A DNA stretch of 9,900 bases from Eubacteriaceae bacterium UBA4266 (GTDB lineage Bacteria; Bacillota; Clostridia; Eubacteriales; Eubacteriaceae): assembly GCA_002396065.1 (NCBI GenBank), contig DGWE01000043.1, positions 1-9,900 of the forward strand, in the 5' to 3' direction. Both the position numbers and the translations under genes were made by a program. Within the stretch, counting starts at the first letter, position 1. Every line of letters starts with the position of its first letter. The notes beneath the pieces are model-generated. The model did not search any database, had not been told where the DNA came from, and saw nothing but the letters and a program-made list of their open reading frames with translations. Shown piece by piece: positions 1-7,503 of this stretch.

Positions 1-1676
1 TGGTCGACGATGTAGGGATCGTAACCGAGATCTTCAAAGACGTCGGTGCGGGCGCCGGCGATTCTCGCGTGGTTGCGGATGACCCGGGCCATGTAGGGCG
101 CGTTGACCGCGTAGCACGGGAAGGGCCCGACTTTTTCAGCCATCAGCGCGGACACCGCGTAGGAGGCGCCGGTCATGATGCCGGCGAGGGCCGCGGCGAT
201 GTTCCGCGCTTCGTCGGAATCGTAGGGGTAGCCGGCATCCATCACCAATGAGGCGATGTTGGCCAGCCCCAGGCCGGTGGTGCGGAAGAGGTAGCTTTTG
301 CGGGCCACTTCCTCGGTGGGGAACTGTCCCCAGTAAATGGACGCTTCCAGCACCAGCTGAATCAATCCCACCAGGTGGACGAAGCGTTCGACGTCGAAGA
401 CGCCGTCGTGATAAAAGCGGTACACGTTGATGGAGGCCAGGTTGCAGGCGGTGTCGTCGAGAAAGGCGTATTCCGAGCACGGGTTGGTCGCGTTGATCCG
501 GTTGTATTTAGCGCCGACGTTGCCGTCCTCGCCGGCCGGGCAGGTGTGCCAGGCGTTGAAGCGGTCGTCGAACTGCAGCCCCGGATCGGCGCATTCCCAG
601 GCAGCCTGGTTGATTTCGTGCCAAAGCTCTTGGACCTTGACGTCGCGGTTCACCCGATCGTCTACCCGGCCCTTCAGCGTCAAGGTGGCGTCCGGGTCGT
701 CGTCTAAATGCATGACCTTGTCCATGAAATCCTGATTGACGCGGACGGAGTTGTTCGCGTTCTGGCCGGAAACGGTCTGATAGGCTTCGCCGTCCATGCT
801 GGTGTCGTAGCCCATCTTGCCCAGATCCCGAACCTTTTGTTCCTCGTGGGCCTTCCAATTGATAAAGGCTTCGATTTCCGGGTGGTCGATGTCGGCGATG
901 ACCATTTTGGCCGCACGCCGCGTCGTGCCGCCGGATTTGATGGCGCCGGCGTTGCGGTCGAGCCCTTGAAGGAAGCTCATCATGCCCGAGGATTTGCCGC
1001 CGGAGGAGAGCTTTTCGTTCACGCCCCGCAGCGGTGAGAAATTGGTGCCGACCCCGGAGCCGCCTTTGAAGAGCTTCGTTTCGGAGACGTAGTGATCGGA
1101 AATGGAGCCTTCGCCCAATAGCTGATCCTTGATCGAGAGGATGAAGCAGGCCGAGGACTGGGTTCGGGTGTAGCGGTCGTTGGACAGCACGACTTTGCCG
1201 GTCTTTTCGTCGTAGTAGTAGAGGTTGTCCGATTCGGCTTCAATGCCGTAATTGCGTTTGATGCCAGTGTTGAACCACTGGGGCGAGTTGGGCGCCCACA
1301 TCTGGCTCAAGAAGGCGAAGACCAGCTCGTCGTAGACGATCTGCCACTGTGCGTCGTTGTCGATGAGGCCTTCCTCGCGCAGCGCGTCGGTCCAGAAGCC
1401 GACGAGACGGTCGGCGACCTGGCGCATCGACGTTTCGTGGCCGGTGCCGGGCACCCCTTCTTTTCTGAAGTATTTGCTCGCGATGATGTTGCAGGCATTC
1501 TGGGAGTAGGCCTTCGGGAATTCCAGGCCTTTCATTTCGAAGGCAATTTGGCCGGTGCGGTAGTCGGTTAATGAGACGTCAACGGTTTGCCAGTCGAATA
1601 GGTCGTAGACAGTGCGGTCGCTGTTTTCGAGAGACTTGGTAAAAACGCGTTCGAATAATTGGGATAGGTGTTTCAA
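1..1676 (-). CDS. nrdJ: Adenosylcobalamin-dependent (class II) ribonucleotide reductase, N-terminal 558 codons; 3' end outside window
   Basis: Reduces ribonucleotides to deoxyribonucleotides in the cytoplasm using a thiyl radical generated from adenosylcobalamin, so it needs neither oxygen nor a glycyl radical. The frame is open without interruption from 1676 to the window edge. Counting from the TTG at 1676, the active-site signature N-P-C-S-E lies at residues 398-402, with Cys400 as the expected thiyl-radical cysteine. Cys411 (in D-D-T-A-C-N-L-A) and Cys177 (in S-S-A-C-F) match the redox-active pair; the 11-residue gap between Cys400 and Cys411 is that of characterised class II enzymes such as Thermotoga NrdJ. 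The F-K-G-G-S-G-V-G-T-N-F loop is also typical. Start: TTG at 1676 has GGAG seven bases upstream; an in-frame ATG at 1694 would add six residues but has no Shine-Dalgarno and overlaps the upstream stop (TAATG). It follows the deacetylase gene closely and is probably co-transcribed. The C-terminal part and any redox tail are not visible. Confidence 0.95.
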   Translation of the reverse strand, partial: MKHLSQLFERVFTKSLENSDRTVYDLFDWQTVDVSLTDYRTGQIAFEMKGLEFPKAYSQNACNIIASKYFRKEGVPGTGHETSMRQVADRLVGFWTDALREEGLIDNDAQWQIVYDELVFAFLSQMWAPNSPQWFNTGIKRNYGIEAESDNLYYYDEKTGKVVLSNDRYTRTQSSACFILSIKDQLLGEGSISDHYVSETKLFKGGSGVGTNFSPLRGVNEKLSSGGKSSGMMSFLQGLDRNAGAIKSGGTTRRAAKMVIADIDHPEIEAFINWKAHEEQKVRDLGKMGYDTSMDGEAYQTVSGQNANNSVRVNQDFMDKVMHLDDDPDATLTLKGRVDDRVNRDVKVQELWHEINQAAWECADPGLQFDDRFNAWHTCPAGEDGNVGAKYNRINATNPCSEYAFLDDTACNLASINVYRFYHDGVFDVERFVHLVGLIQLVLEASIYWGQFPTEEVARKSYLFRTTGLGLANIASLVMDAGYPYDSDEARNIAAALAGIMTGASYAVSALMAEKVGPFPCYAVNAPYMARVIRNHARIAGARTDVFEDLGYDPYIVD

Positions 1677-1683
1677 GATCGTT

Positions 1684-1687
1684 CTCC
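1684..1687 (-). promoter_or_regulatory. Ribosome binding site deciding the nrdJ TTG start
   Basis: GGAG on the minus strand, seven bases before TTG at 1676. The alternative ATG at 1694 lies upstream of this site and lacks any purine-rich motif at a useful distance, so TTG is favoured. Confidence 0.6.
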
Positions 1688-1693
1688 GTTTCA

Positions 1694-2539
1694 TTAATTT
1701 GCAATGGGCTGATGGGGGGCGTAGGAATTGCGGGAAATTCCCCTGAAGGTGTAGCCCCGGGAGCGGTAATTGTCGATGATGCGCTGCAGCGCCTGGACGG
1801 TCGTCCCCTTGCCGGGGGCGTCGTGGCACAGCAGGACGACGTTGTTATCATTGCAGGCAGTGGCGTGCTTGACGAGGTCGTCCACCGCGTCCTCGCTGTG
1901 GGCGGCATCGGTGGAATCGGCGTTCCAGTCGTAGTACTGGTAGCCGCGTTTGTTCAGTTCCGCGGCCAATCGGCCCATGATGCCCTGGGCGTAATTCCGG
2001 GACACCGTGTTGGACGAGCCGCCGGGGAAGCGGACGTAGGCGGGCACAAATCCGATTTCCGACTTGACGATTTGGGCGATCTGATTCAGATCGTTAAAAT
2101 AGGTGTCTTCCGAGCGGTAGATGTCGTATTTGTGCGTTTCGGTGTGCAGGCCGATGGTATTGCCTTCATCGTAAGCCTTTTTGATCAGATGGCGGTACTG
2201 GGGGTACATGCCCGAAACGAAAAAGGTGGCGTGGATGTGATTCTGCTTGAGAATCGACAGAATGGCGTCGGTGTTTTCCGATGGACCGTCATCAAAAGTC
2301 AAATAGACGATTTTTTTGTCGGATTGGGTGTCGCGGCCCGGCGCCTTGCCGGGGATCAGCGCGTCGGGAGAGGCCTCGTCGGATTCGGAGGACCCCAGCA
2401 CAGAGAAGCTGCCCGTCGCCTGGGTGTAGGCGATGTAGGAGCTTAAGCTCGCGGCGCGGGCACCGACCGCAAACAGGGAACAAAAAACAAGCACCGCAGC
2501 GAAACCGATGCTTGTCTGTACAATATTTTTAATTCGCAT
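1694..2539 (-). CDS. Exported polysaccharide (NodB-type) deacetylase
   Basis: A 281-residue carbohydrate esterase family 4 protein expected to remove N-acetyl groups from an extracytoplasmic glycan such as peptidoglycan. Residues 1-30 form a signal peptide: a basic start (M-R-I-K), a hydrophobic core and an A-R-A-A cleavage region. A Ser/Gly/Pro-rich linker follows to about residue 75. All five NodB motifs are present: T-F-D-D-G at 81-85 (Asp83 catalytic base, Asp84 metal ligand), H-T-E-T-H at 132-136 (metal ligands His132 and His136), R-F-P-G-G-S at 170-175, D-W-N-A-D-S-T-D at 204-211 and L-L-C-H-D at 236-240. The enzyme is therefore predicted active. Family resemblance is to PdaA/PgdA-like proteins, but the exact substrate (spore cortex, muramic acid or N-acetylglucosamine) cannot be told. 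The stop TAA shares a base with an ATG in the nrdJ frame. The only nearby Shine-Dalgarno-like element, AGAGG, is 12 bases from the ATG, so initiation may be weak. Confidence 0.93.
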   Translation of the reverse strand: MRIKNIVQTSIGFAAVLVFCSLFAVGARAASLSSYIAYTQATGSFSVLGSSESDEASPDALIPGKAPGRDTQSDKKIVYLTFDDGPSENTDAILSILKQNHIHATFFVSGMYPQYRHLIKKAYDEGNTIGLHTETHKYDIYRSEDTYFNDLNQIAQIVKSEIGFVPAYVRFPGGSSNTVSRNYAQGIMGRLAAELNKRGYQYYDWNADSTDAAHSEDAVDDLVKHATACNDNNVVLLCHDAPGKGTTVQALQRIIDNYRSRGYTFRGISRNSYAPHQPIAN

Positions 2540-2580
2540 TATAACACTGAACCTCTTTTGTATGAATTCGTGTAGGGATT

Positions 2581-2609
2581 ATTATAACACAGAAATTTTA
2601 CTTGTTCAC
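2581..2609 (-). promoter_or_regulatory. Candidate sigma-A promoter of the deacetylase/nrdJ unit
   Basis: On the minus strand a consensus TATAAT (2586-2581) is preceded at 17 bases by GTGAAC (2609-2604), a poor -35 with three matches. Predicted leader of about 35 nt. It lies back to back with the murI promoter. The -10 is convincing, the -35 is not. Confidence 0.45.
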
Positions 2610-2614
2610 CACTC

Positions 2615-2643
2615 TTTCAATTAAATAAAAAATGACGTATAAT
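2615..2643 (+). promoter_or_regulatory. Candidate promoter of murI
   Basis: A consensus TATAAT at 2638-2643 is preceded at 17 bases by TTTCAA (2615-2620), a weak -35. The -10 overlaps the region just after an upstream in-frame ATG (2632), which would then not be transcribed; this supports the start at 2674. Confidence 0.45.
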
Positions 2644-2661
2644 ATCAAAAGATTACATGAC

Positions 2662-2668
2662 AAGGAGG
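2662..2668 (+). promoter_or_regulatory. Strong ribosome binding site deciding the murI start
   Basis: AAGGAGG, five bases before the ATG at 2674. The in-frame ATG at 2632 has no such site. Confidence 0.85.
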
Positions 2669-2673
2669 GCCTT

Positions 2674-3456
2674 ATGCGACCAGCATTTCACAATTACGTT
2701 GGGGTCATTGACTCCGGGCTCGGCGGGATTTCCGTCCTTCAGGAAATGACCCGGGAGCTGCCGGACGAGCGGTTTCTGTTTTTCGGCGACTCGGCCAACG
2801 CGCCCTACGGCGAAAAGTCGGTGGAACGGGTCCAGCAGATGACCATGGCCATCGCGCAGCGCATGGTCGACGACGGCGTGAAAGCCATCGTCATCGCCTG
2901 CAATACCGCGACGAGCGCCGCGGCGGATTTGCTGCGAACGACGTTCACGATTCCGATCGTTGGCATCGAACCGGCGCTGAAGCCGGCGGCGACGGCGGAG
3001 AGCAGCCATCGGGTCCTCGTCATGGCGACGCCGGTGACGCTGTCGCTCAAAAAATATCACGATTTGTGGGAACGGTACGCGGGCTACGCCGACTGCGCAT
3101 CCCAGTCCTGTCCGGGGCTGGCCAAGCGCATCGAAGCCGGGAACCTCGACGCGCCGGATCTGACGGCGATGCTCGAGAAGTTTCTCGGGCCCTACCGCGG
3201 GAAAGTTGACAGCCTCGTCCTCGGCTGCACCCATTATCCCTTTGTGAAAAAGCAGATCCGCCGGGTGCTTGGCGATGACGTCAAACTTTACGATGGCGGC
3301 CGCGGCACCGCCAGAGAGCTGCGACGGGTCCTCGCGAAGCGCGGCGTCCTCAGATCTCCAGAAGAAGGCCCGGGCGGTGTCGTCTTCCGTTCCAGCATCG
3401 ACACGCCGGAGGAAATGAAGCTGTATAAGAAGTTCTATCACGCGGATTTGTCGTGA
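2674..3456 (+). CDS. murI: Glutamate racemase
   Basis: Cofactor-independent racemase converting L- to D-glutamate for the second residue of the peptidoglycan stem peptide; cytoplasmic. The protein is 260 residues, normal for the family. Motifs: D-S-G-L-G-G at 13-18 (substrate-binding, N-terminal domain), C-N-T-A at 76-79 with Cys76 as one catalytic base/acid, A-T-P-V-T at 118-122, and G-C-T-H-Y-P at 184-189 with Cys185 as the second catalytic cysteine and His187 beside it. Both cysteines are present, so activity is expected. A small oddity is Y-D-G-G at 206-209 where most family members have an I-D-S/P-G version. It is monocistronic, divergent from the polysaccharide deacetylase, and convergent with rho across a shared hairpin. 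Confidence 0.96.
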   Translation: MRPAFHNYVGVIDSGLGGISVLQEMTRELPDERFLFFGDSANAPYGEKSVERVQQMTMAIAQRMVDDGVKAIVIACNTATSAAADLLRTTFTIPIVGIEPALKPAATAESSHRVLVMATPVTLSLKKYHDLWERYAGYADCASQSCPGLAKRIEAGNLDAPDLTAMLEKFLGPYRGKVDSLVLGCTHYPFVKKQIRRVLGDDVKLYDGGRGTARELRRVLAKRGVLRSPEEGPGGVVFRSSIDTPEEMKLYKKFYHADLS

Positions 3457-3489
3457 CTTATAACCAAATAGCCAATCTATAAAATTAAA

Positions 3490-3521
3490 CAGGCGCCAGC
3501 TTATTTTTAAGCTGACGCCTG
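3490..3521. terminator. Bidirectional intrinsic terminator between murI and rho
   Basis: Two 14-base arms (3490-3503 and 3508-3521) around a 4-base T loop. As murI (plus) RNA it has one internal C-A mismatch and is followed by AATTTTTG. As rho (minus) RNA the same position becomes a G-U wobble, so the stem is unbroken, followed by TTTAATTTTA. It works on paper for both convergent genes, better for rho. Confidence 0.85.
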
Positions 3522-3533
3522 AATTTTTGTATC

Positions 3534-5150
<1,617 letters not shown>

Positions 5151-5156
5151 GTAAGA

Positions 5157-5161
5157 CTCCT
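5157..5161 (-). promoter_or_regulatory. Ribosome binding site deciding the rho TTG start
   Basis: AGGAG on the minus strand with a six-base spacer to TTG at 5150. There is no in-frame ATG close by, and the N-terminal Rho_N fold needs this start. Confidence 0.8.
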
Positions 5162-5256
5162 GAAAATTAAAATAAATTGTAAATTTAAAAATGCGCTGTA
5201 ACGCAAAGTCGGATTTAAACTCGATTAAGTGGGTTTATTTTATCAAAGGCCGCAAG

Positions 5257-5283
5257 AAAAAAACAGCCCAAAATGGCTGCTTT
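5257..5283 (-). terminator. Intrinsic terminator after the two-gene unit upstream of rho
   Basis: On the minus strand GCAGCC, a six-base loop and GGCTGT form a stem of five G-C-rich pairs plus a G-U, extended by A-U pairs, directly followed by seven T residues (5263-5257). It lies about 30 bases past the stop of the 51-residue gene and should separate that unit from rho. Confidence 0.8.
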
Positions 5284-5311
5284 TGTGAAATTTATTGAAT
5301 TTTTGTCAAAA

Positions 5312-5467
5312 TCAGTGATTTTGAGCGGCTTCCTTCGGCGTAACTTTTTTGTTAGTGTCGCTGCAGCAGGAAGGCTTGCCGCCGTCAAAGGTCTGATTGT
5401 TCTGCTGAGCCAGGCGGTCGAGGAAGGCCTGCCATTTACGTTTCAGTCGTGATGCCACAATGCTCAT
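5312..5467 (-). CDS. 51-residue Cys-Cys (LDCC-like) small protein
   Basis: A short frame starting ATG at 5467 and ending TGA at 5314-5312. It begins with a basic, amphipathic helical stretch (R-L-K-R-K-W-Q-A-F-L-D-R-L-A), then N-N-Q-T-F-D-G-G-K-P-S-C-C and a Lys-rich tail; the adjacent cysteines are residues 34-35. The pattern of a basic helix, an Asn/Gln-Phe-Gly-type turn, and a Cys-Cys pair followed by Asn-Lys-Lys resembles the small Firmicutes proteins annotated as LDCC-motif putative metal-binding proteins, here with P-S in place of L-D. That assignment is from memory and the biochemical role is unknown. The ATG overlaps the TGA of the upstream 101-residue gene (ATGA), implying translational coupling. 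An alternative GTG start at 5458 sits nine bases after GGGAG and would give 48 residues. A terminator follows directly. Confidence 0.75.
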   Translation of the reverse strand: MSIVASRLKRKWQAFLDRLAQQNNQTFDGGKPSCCSDTNKKVTPKEAAQNH

Positions 5468-5769
5468 CTCCCTATTTCGTCTTTAGTTTCAAAATCGACG
5501 GTGCCCTTTTCGAGACCGAGCATCGGGCTGATGCTGCCGGCCAGGTCGTCGAGATCGTTGATCAAGTTGTTCTTGCTGACGTCGATGCCTTCAAGGGCGT
5601 CGCTCCAAAAGGAATCTTCGATGGCCTCAAAATCGTACATGCCGAGGTAGCGGTCCAGAACATCGTCGAGACTATTGGCCAATTCGGTGATTTCGGTCAG
5701 CAGATCGTTCGCGGCTTCAATCATGGTGGCGGATTCTTTGGATTGTTCGGGAAATTTTTTTGAGTTCAT
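5464..5769 (-). CDS. Uncharacterised 101-residue acidic helical protein
   Basis: I do not recognise a family. The start is the ATG at 5769, with AAAGGAG and an eight-base spacer; an earlier in-frame TTG at 5796 lies before the Shine-Dalgarno and is rejected. The protein is strongly acidic, has no cysteine, no signal peptide and no membrane segment, and is predicted cytoplasmic. Residues about 12-42 form one long helix with Leu/Ile at heptad-like spacing (L-L-T-E-I-T-E-L-A-N-S-L-D-D-V-L), then aromatic-rich Y-D-F-E-A-I-E-D-S-F-W and a second Leu/Asp-rich helix near 66-80, ending in a charged tail. This suits an oligomerising or partner-binding protein. Its stop overlaps the start of the Cys-Cys protein, and it has a near-consensus promoter, so the pair is probably well expressed and functionally linked. 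Confidence 0.8.
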   Translation of the reverse strand: MNSKKFPEQSKESATMIEAANDLLTEITELANSLDDVLDRYLGMYDFEAIEDSFWSDALEGIDVSKNNLINDLDDLAGSISPMLGLEKGTVDFETKDEIGR

Positions 5770-5793
5770 TTCGAATACTCCTTTCTGCGTGAT

Positions 5794-5805
5794 CAAACTG
5801 GTTTG
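5794..5805. repeat. Short inverted repeat at the predicted transcription start of the two-gene unit
   Basis: CAAAC and GTTTG separated by two bases. It begins at the predicted +1 of the promoter at 5812-5840. It could be an operator, but five-base arms can arise by chance in such AT-rich sequence. Confidence 0.25.
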
Positions 5806-5811
5806 TATACT

Positions 5812-5840
5812 ATTATAAAGGGTCTTTTTCTTTTTTTCAA
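5812..5840 (-). promoter_or_regulatory. Near-consensus sigma-A promoter of the 101/51-residue gene unit
   Basis: On the minus strand TTGAAA (5840-5835), a 17-base A-rich spacer, and TATAAT (5817-5812). Eleven of twelve consensus bases match with the ideal spacing, making it the best promoter in the window. Confidence 0.8.
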
Positions 5841-5880
5841 ATTTTTAGGCCGATTATTTCAGAATGAAGGCACAGCGCGT

Positions 5881-7302
5881 TCAGGCGTGATGAGGCTGAT
5901 GCCGCAGGCGGCCGCGCTTGGGCTTGGGGGTCAGGCCGTAATGCCGCAGGTTGTAATAGACGCTGCCCTTGCCGATGCGGGAGGCCAGGTGGGCGCCAAA
6001 GCCGCCGAGGCGCGCCAGGATCGCCAGACCGTAGCGGCGCCATTTGTACTCAGAGCCGAACCGCGCGCCGATCTCCCGCGCGGACTTGAAATCGTAGAAA
6101 TAGGTCGATTCCTGATAAAAGGCGTCCTGCAATTCCCAGGGCGTCATGTTTTTCGGCAGGAAGGTCGCGTTCATCATGTCGAAATCGCTCCAGTTCTTCG
6201 AGAGCATCCGCCCCTCCTTCACCATCTGGTCGTAGACCGGCGTGCCGGGGTAGGGAGTCAGGATCGCGGGCTGGAGCTGGTAGGCGTGGATGTGCTTGGC
6301 GAACTGCACGCTGCGGTGGATGTCCTCGCGGCTGTCGGCGTCCAATCCGAGGACGACGCTGGCGATCATCCGAATGTGGTGGCGCTCACAGGCCTTCGCC
6401 GCGGCCCGGATGTTTTCGATGTTCTGCCCCTTGTGGATGTCGTTGAGGGCGTCCTGGTTCAAGGATTCGATGCCGATGAGAACCCGGGTTAGGTGGGCGT
6501 CGTGGAGCAGCGTCAAAAGCTCCTCGTCCTCAGCTAAGTCGGTGCGGCCGAAGAAGAAGGTTTCCTTGAAGGTCAGCCCCTCGGCGATCATGCGGCGGCA
6601 GATTTCCTTCGCCCGTTCCTTGTCGGCGGTGAAATTGTCGTCCTCAAAATTCATGTACTTGAAGCCCATCTTTTTGTACATGCGGATTTCTTCGATGACG
6701 TTGTCGACGGAGCGCTGACGGTAGGGCGCGAACATCCGGGAGGTCGTGCAGAAGGTACAGCGGTAGGGGCAGCCGCGGGTCGAGATGACGTTGGCCGCTT
6801 CGCAGGGCGTCTTGAGAATCGAATAATCGGGGAAGGGCACCTCGTCGAGGCAGGTCAGGGGAATCCCCTGGACGATGGGCTCGGTTCTGCGGCCCTCGAC
6901 GACGTCGACGATGACCTTTTCCGCCTCGCCGACCACCACCTGATCGGCGTGTTTCAGCGCCTCCTCGGGCATCGCGGTCGGGTGCATGCCGCCGAAAATG
7001 ACCCGGGCGCGGCTCTCCTTGTGAATGCGGTCGGCCAGCTCGTAGCCCCTCGGCGCGTTAGAGGTCATCAGCGAAAAACAAAAGACGTCGACGCTGGGGT
7101 CGGCGATGAGACGGTTGACGTGGATGTTGGCGTTGAGCTCCTCGTAAACGGCAACTTCGTGACCGGCTTTTTTTAAGATGCCGCCGAGGATCAGCGGGCC
7201 AGTAATGGAATTGGACTGGCCGTAGATTTTGCCGCCCCAGCGGTAGAAAGGAAGTCGGCGCAGCGCGGTTGTCGGGGTGATCATGACGATTTTCATCTTC
7301 AT
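5881..7302 (-). CDS. Radical SAM protein with N-terminal B12-binding-type domain
   Basis: A 473-residue protein with the common layout of cobalamin-binding radical SAM enzymes (the BchE/HpnJ-like group). Residues about 3-140 form a Rossmann-like B12-binding-type domain ending in F-G-G-M-H-P-T-A-M-P-E-E and V-V-V-G-E-A-E; the D-x-H-x-x-G lower-ligand motif is absent, so any cobalamin would bind base-off without that histidine. The 4Fe-4S/SAM motif is C-P-Y-R-C-T-F-C at 178-185 (Cys178, 182, 185), followed by a full radical SAM barrel (I-G-I-E-S near 276-280, T-P-Y-P-G-T-P near 349-355) and a C-terminal region with P-K-N-M-T-P-W-E-L that recalls DUF4070-type tails. The substrate is unknown; methylation or ring-forming chemistry is typical of the group. 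Start: ATG 7302 is only three bases after AAAGGA, while the second ATG (7296) is nine bases after it and gives the usual M-K-I-V-M-I start, so 7296 may be the true one. It is divergent from the TetR gene. I see no terminator before the next promoter. Confidence 0.92.
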   Translation of the reverse strand: MKMKIVMITPTTALRRLPFYRWGGKIYGQSNSITGPLILGGILKKAGHEVAVYEELNANIHVNRLIADPSVDVFCFSLMTSNAPRGYELADRIHKESRARVIFGGMHPTAMPEEALKHADQVVVGEAEKVIVDVVEGRRTEPIVQGIPLTCLDEVPFPDYSILKTPCEAANVISTRGCPYRCTFCTTSRMFAPYRQRSVDNVIEEIRMYKKMGFKYMNFEDDNFTADKERAKEICRRMIAEGLTFKETFFFGRTDLAEDEELLTLLHDAHLTRVLIGIESLNQDALNDIHKGQNIENIRAAAKACERHHIRMIASVVLGLDADSREDIHRSVQFAKHIHAYQLQPAILTPYPGTPVYDQMVKEGRMLSKNWSDFDMMNATFLPKNMTPWELQDAFYQESTYFYDFKSAREIGARFGSEYKWRRYGLAILARLGGFGAHLASRIGKGSVYYNLRHYGLTPKPKRGRLRHQPHHA

Positions 7303-7343
7303 TTATCCTTTCTTTAATGTGTGTAAAACAGTTATTTATATAC

Positions 7344-7372
7344 TTGTAAAGTTTATTGGATGATTGTATAAT
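7344..7372 (+). promoter_or_regulatory. Candidate promoter of the TetR-family gene
   Basis: TTGTAA (7344-7349), a 17-base spacer and consensus TATAAT (7367-7372). It gives a leader of about 125 nt containing the palindrome at 7394-7407. A second TATAAT at 7421-7426 has only a weak -35 at a suitable distance and is an alternative; the palindrome would then overlap that -35. Confidence 0.55.
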
Positions 7373-7390
7373 TAAGTCACATTTGGTAAA
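7363..7390 (-). promoter_or_regulatory. Candidate promoter of the radical SAM gene
   Basis: On the minus strand TTTACC (7390-7385), a 16-base spacer and TACAAT (7368-7363). It overlaps the divergent TetR-gene promoter, and its -35 lies four bases from the palindrome at 7394-7407. Confidence 0.4.
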
Positions 7391-7393
7391 CCG

Positions 7394-7407
7394 ATGTTAA
7401 TTAACAT
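7394..7407. promoter_or_regulatory. Perfect 14-bp palindrome, putative TetR operator
   Basis: ATGTTAATTAACAT is its own reverse complement. TetR-family dimers bind such palindromes in divergent promoter regions next to their own gene. A related but imperfect TTAATTAA core recurs near 7469-7476, closer to the TetR gene start. The assignment is by position and symmetry only. Confidence 0.55.
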
Positions 7408-7503
7408 GACTAAATCTATTTATAATCATTGGCCCGGTTTTTCGCAATTACAATTTGTGAAATGCGTTTAATTAATGTAGATTAACTAGATAAAAAAAGG
7501 AAA

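Noticed and set aside
69..1243. Several open frames of 60-116 codons over the first 1.2 kb, both strands
   Set aside because: They overlap the uninterrupted nrdJ frame that runs off the window edge and contains conserved active-site motifs.
1660..1760. Cobalamin riboswitch ahead of the B12-dependent reductase
   Set aside because: The space between deacetylase and nrdJ is only 17 bases, and no riboswitch-like structure could fit; any such element would have to be upstream of the deacetylase, where only about 35 leader bases exist.
1712..2446. Long plus-strand open frame (244 codons) opposite the deacetylase
   Set aside because: It is the antisense of a gene with all NodB motifs; its Val/Gly/Ala-rich translation has no domain and no ribosome binding site. 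It arises from GC-rich codons on the other strand.
2538..2590. Direct repeat ATTATAACAC at 2538-2547 and 2581-2590, giving a second TATAAT at the deacetylase start codon
   Set aside because: The proximal TATAAT overlaps the ATG itself, so it cannot serve that gene as a -10; two copies of a ten-base AT-rich word are likely chance or promoter drift.
2653..3441. Minus-strand open frame (262 codons) opposite murI
   Set aside because: Antisense to a well-supported glutamate racemase; the translation is Arg/His/Asp-rich without motifs.
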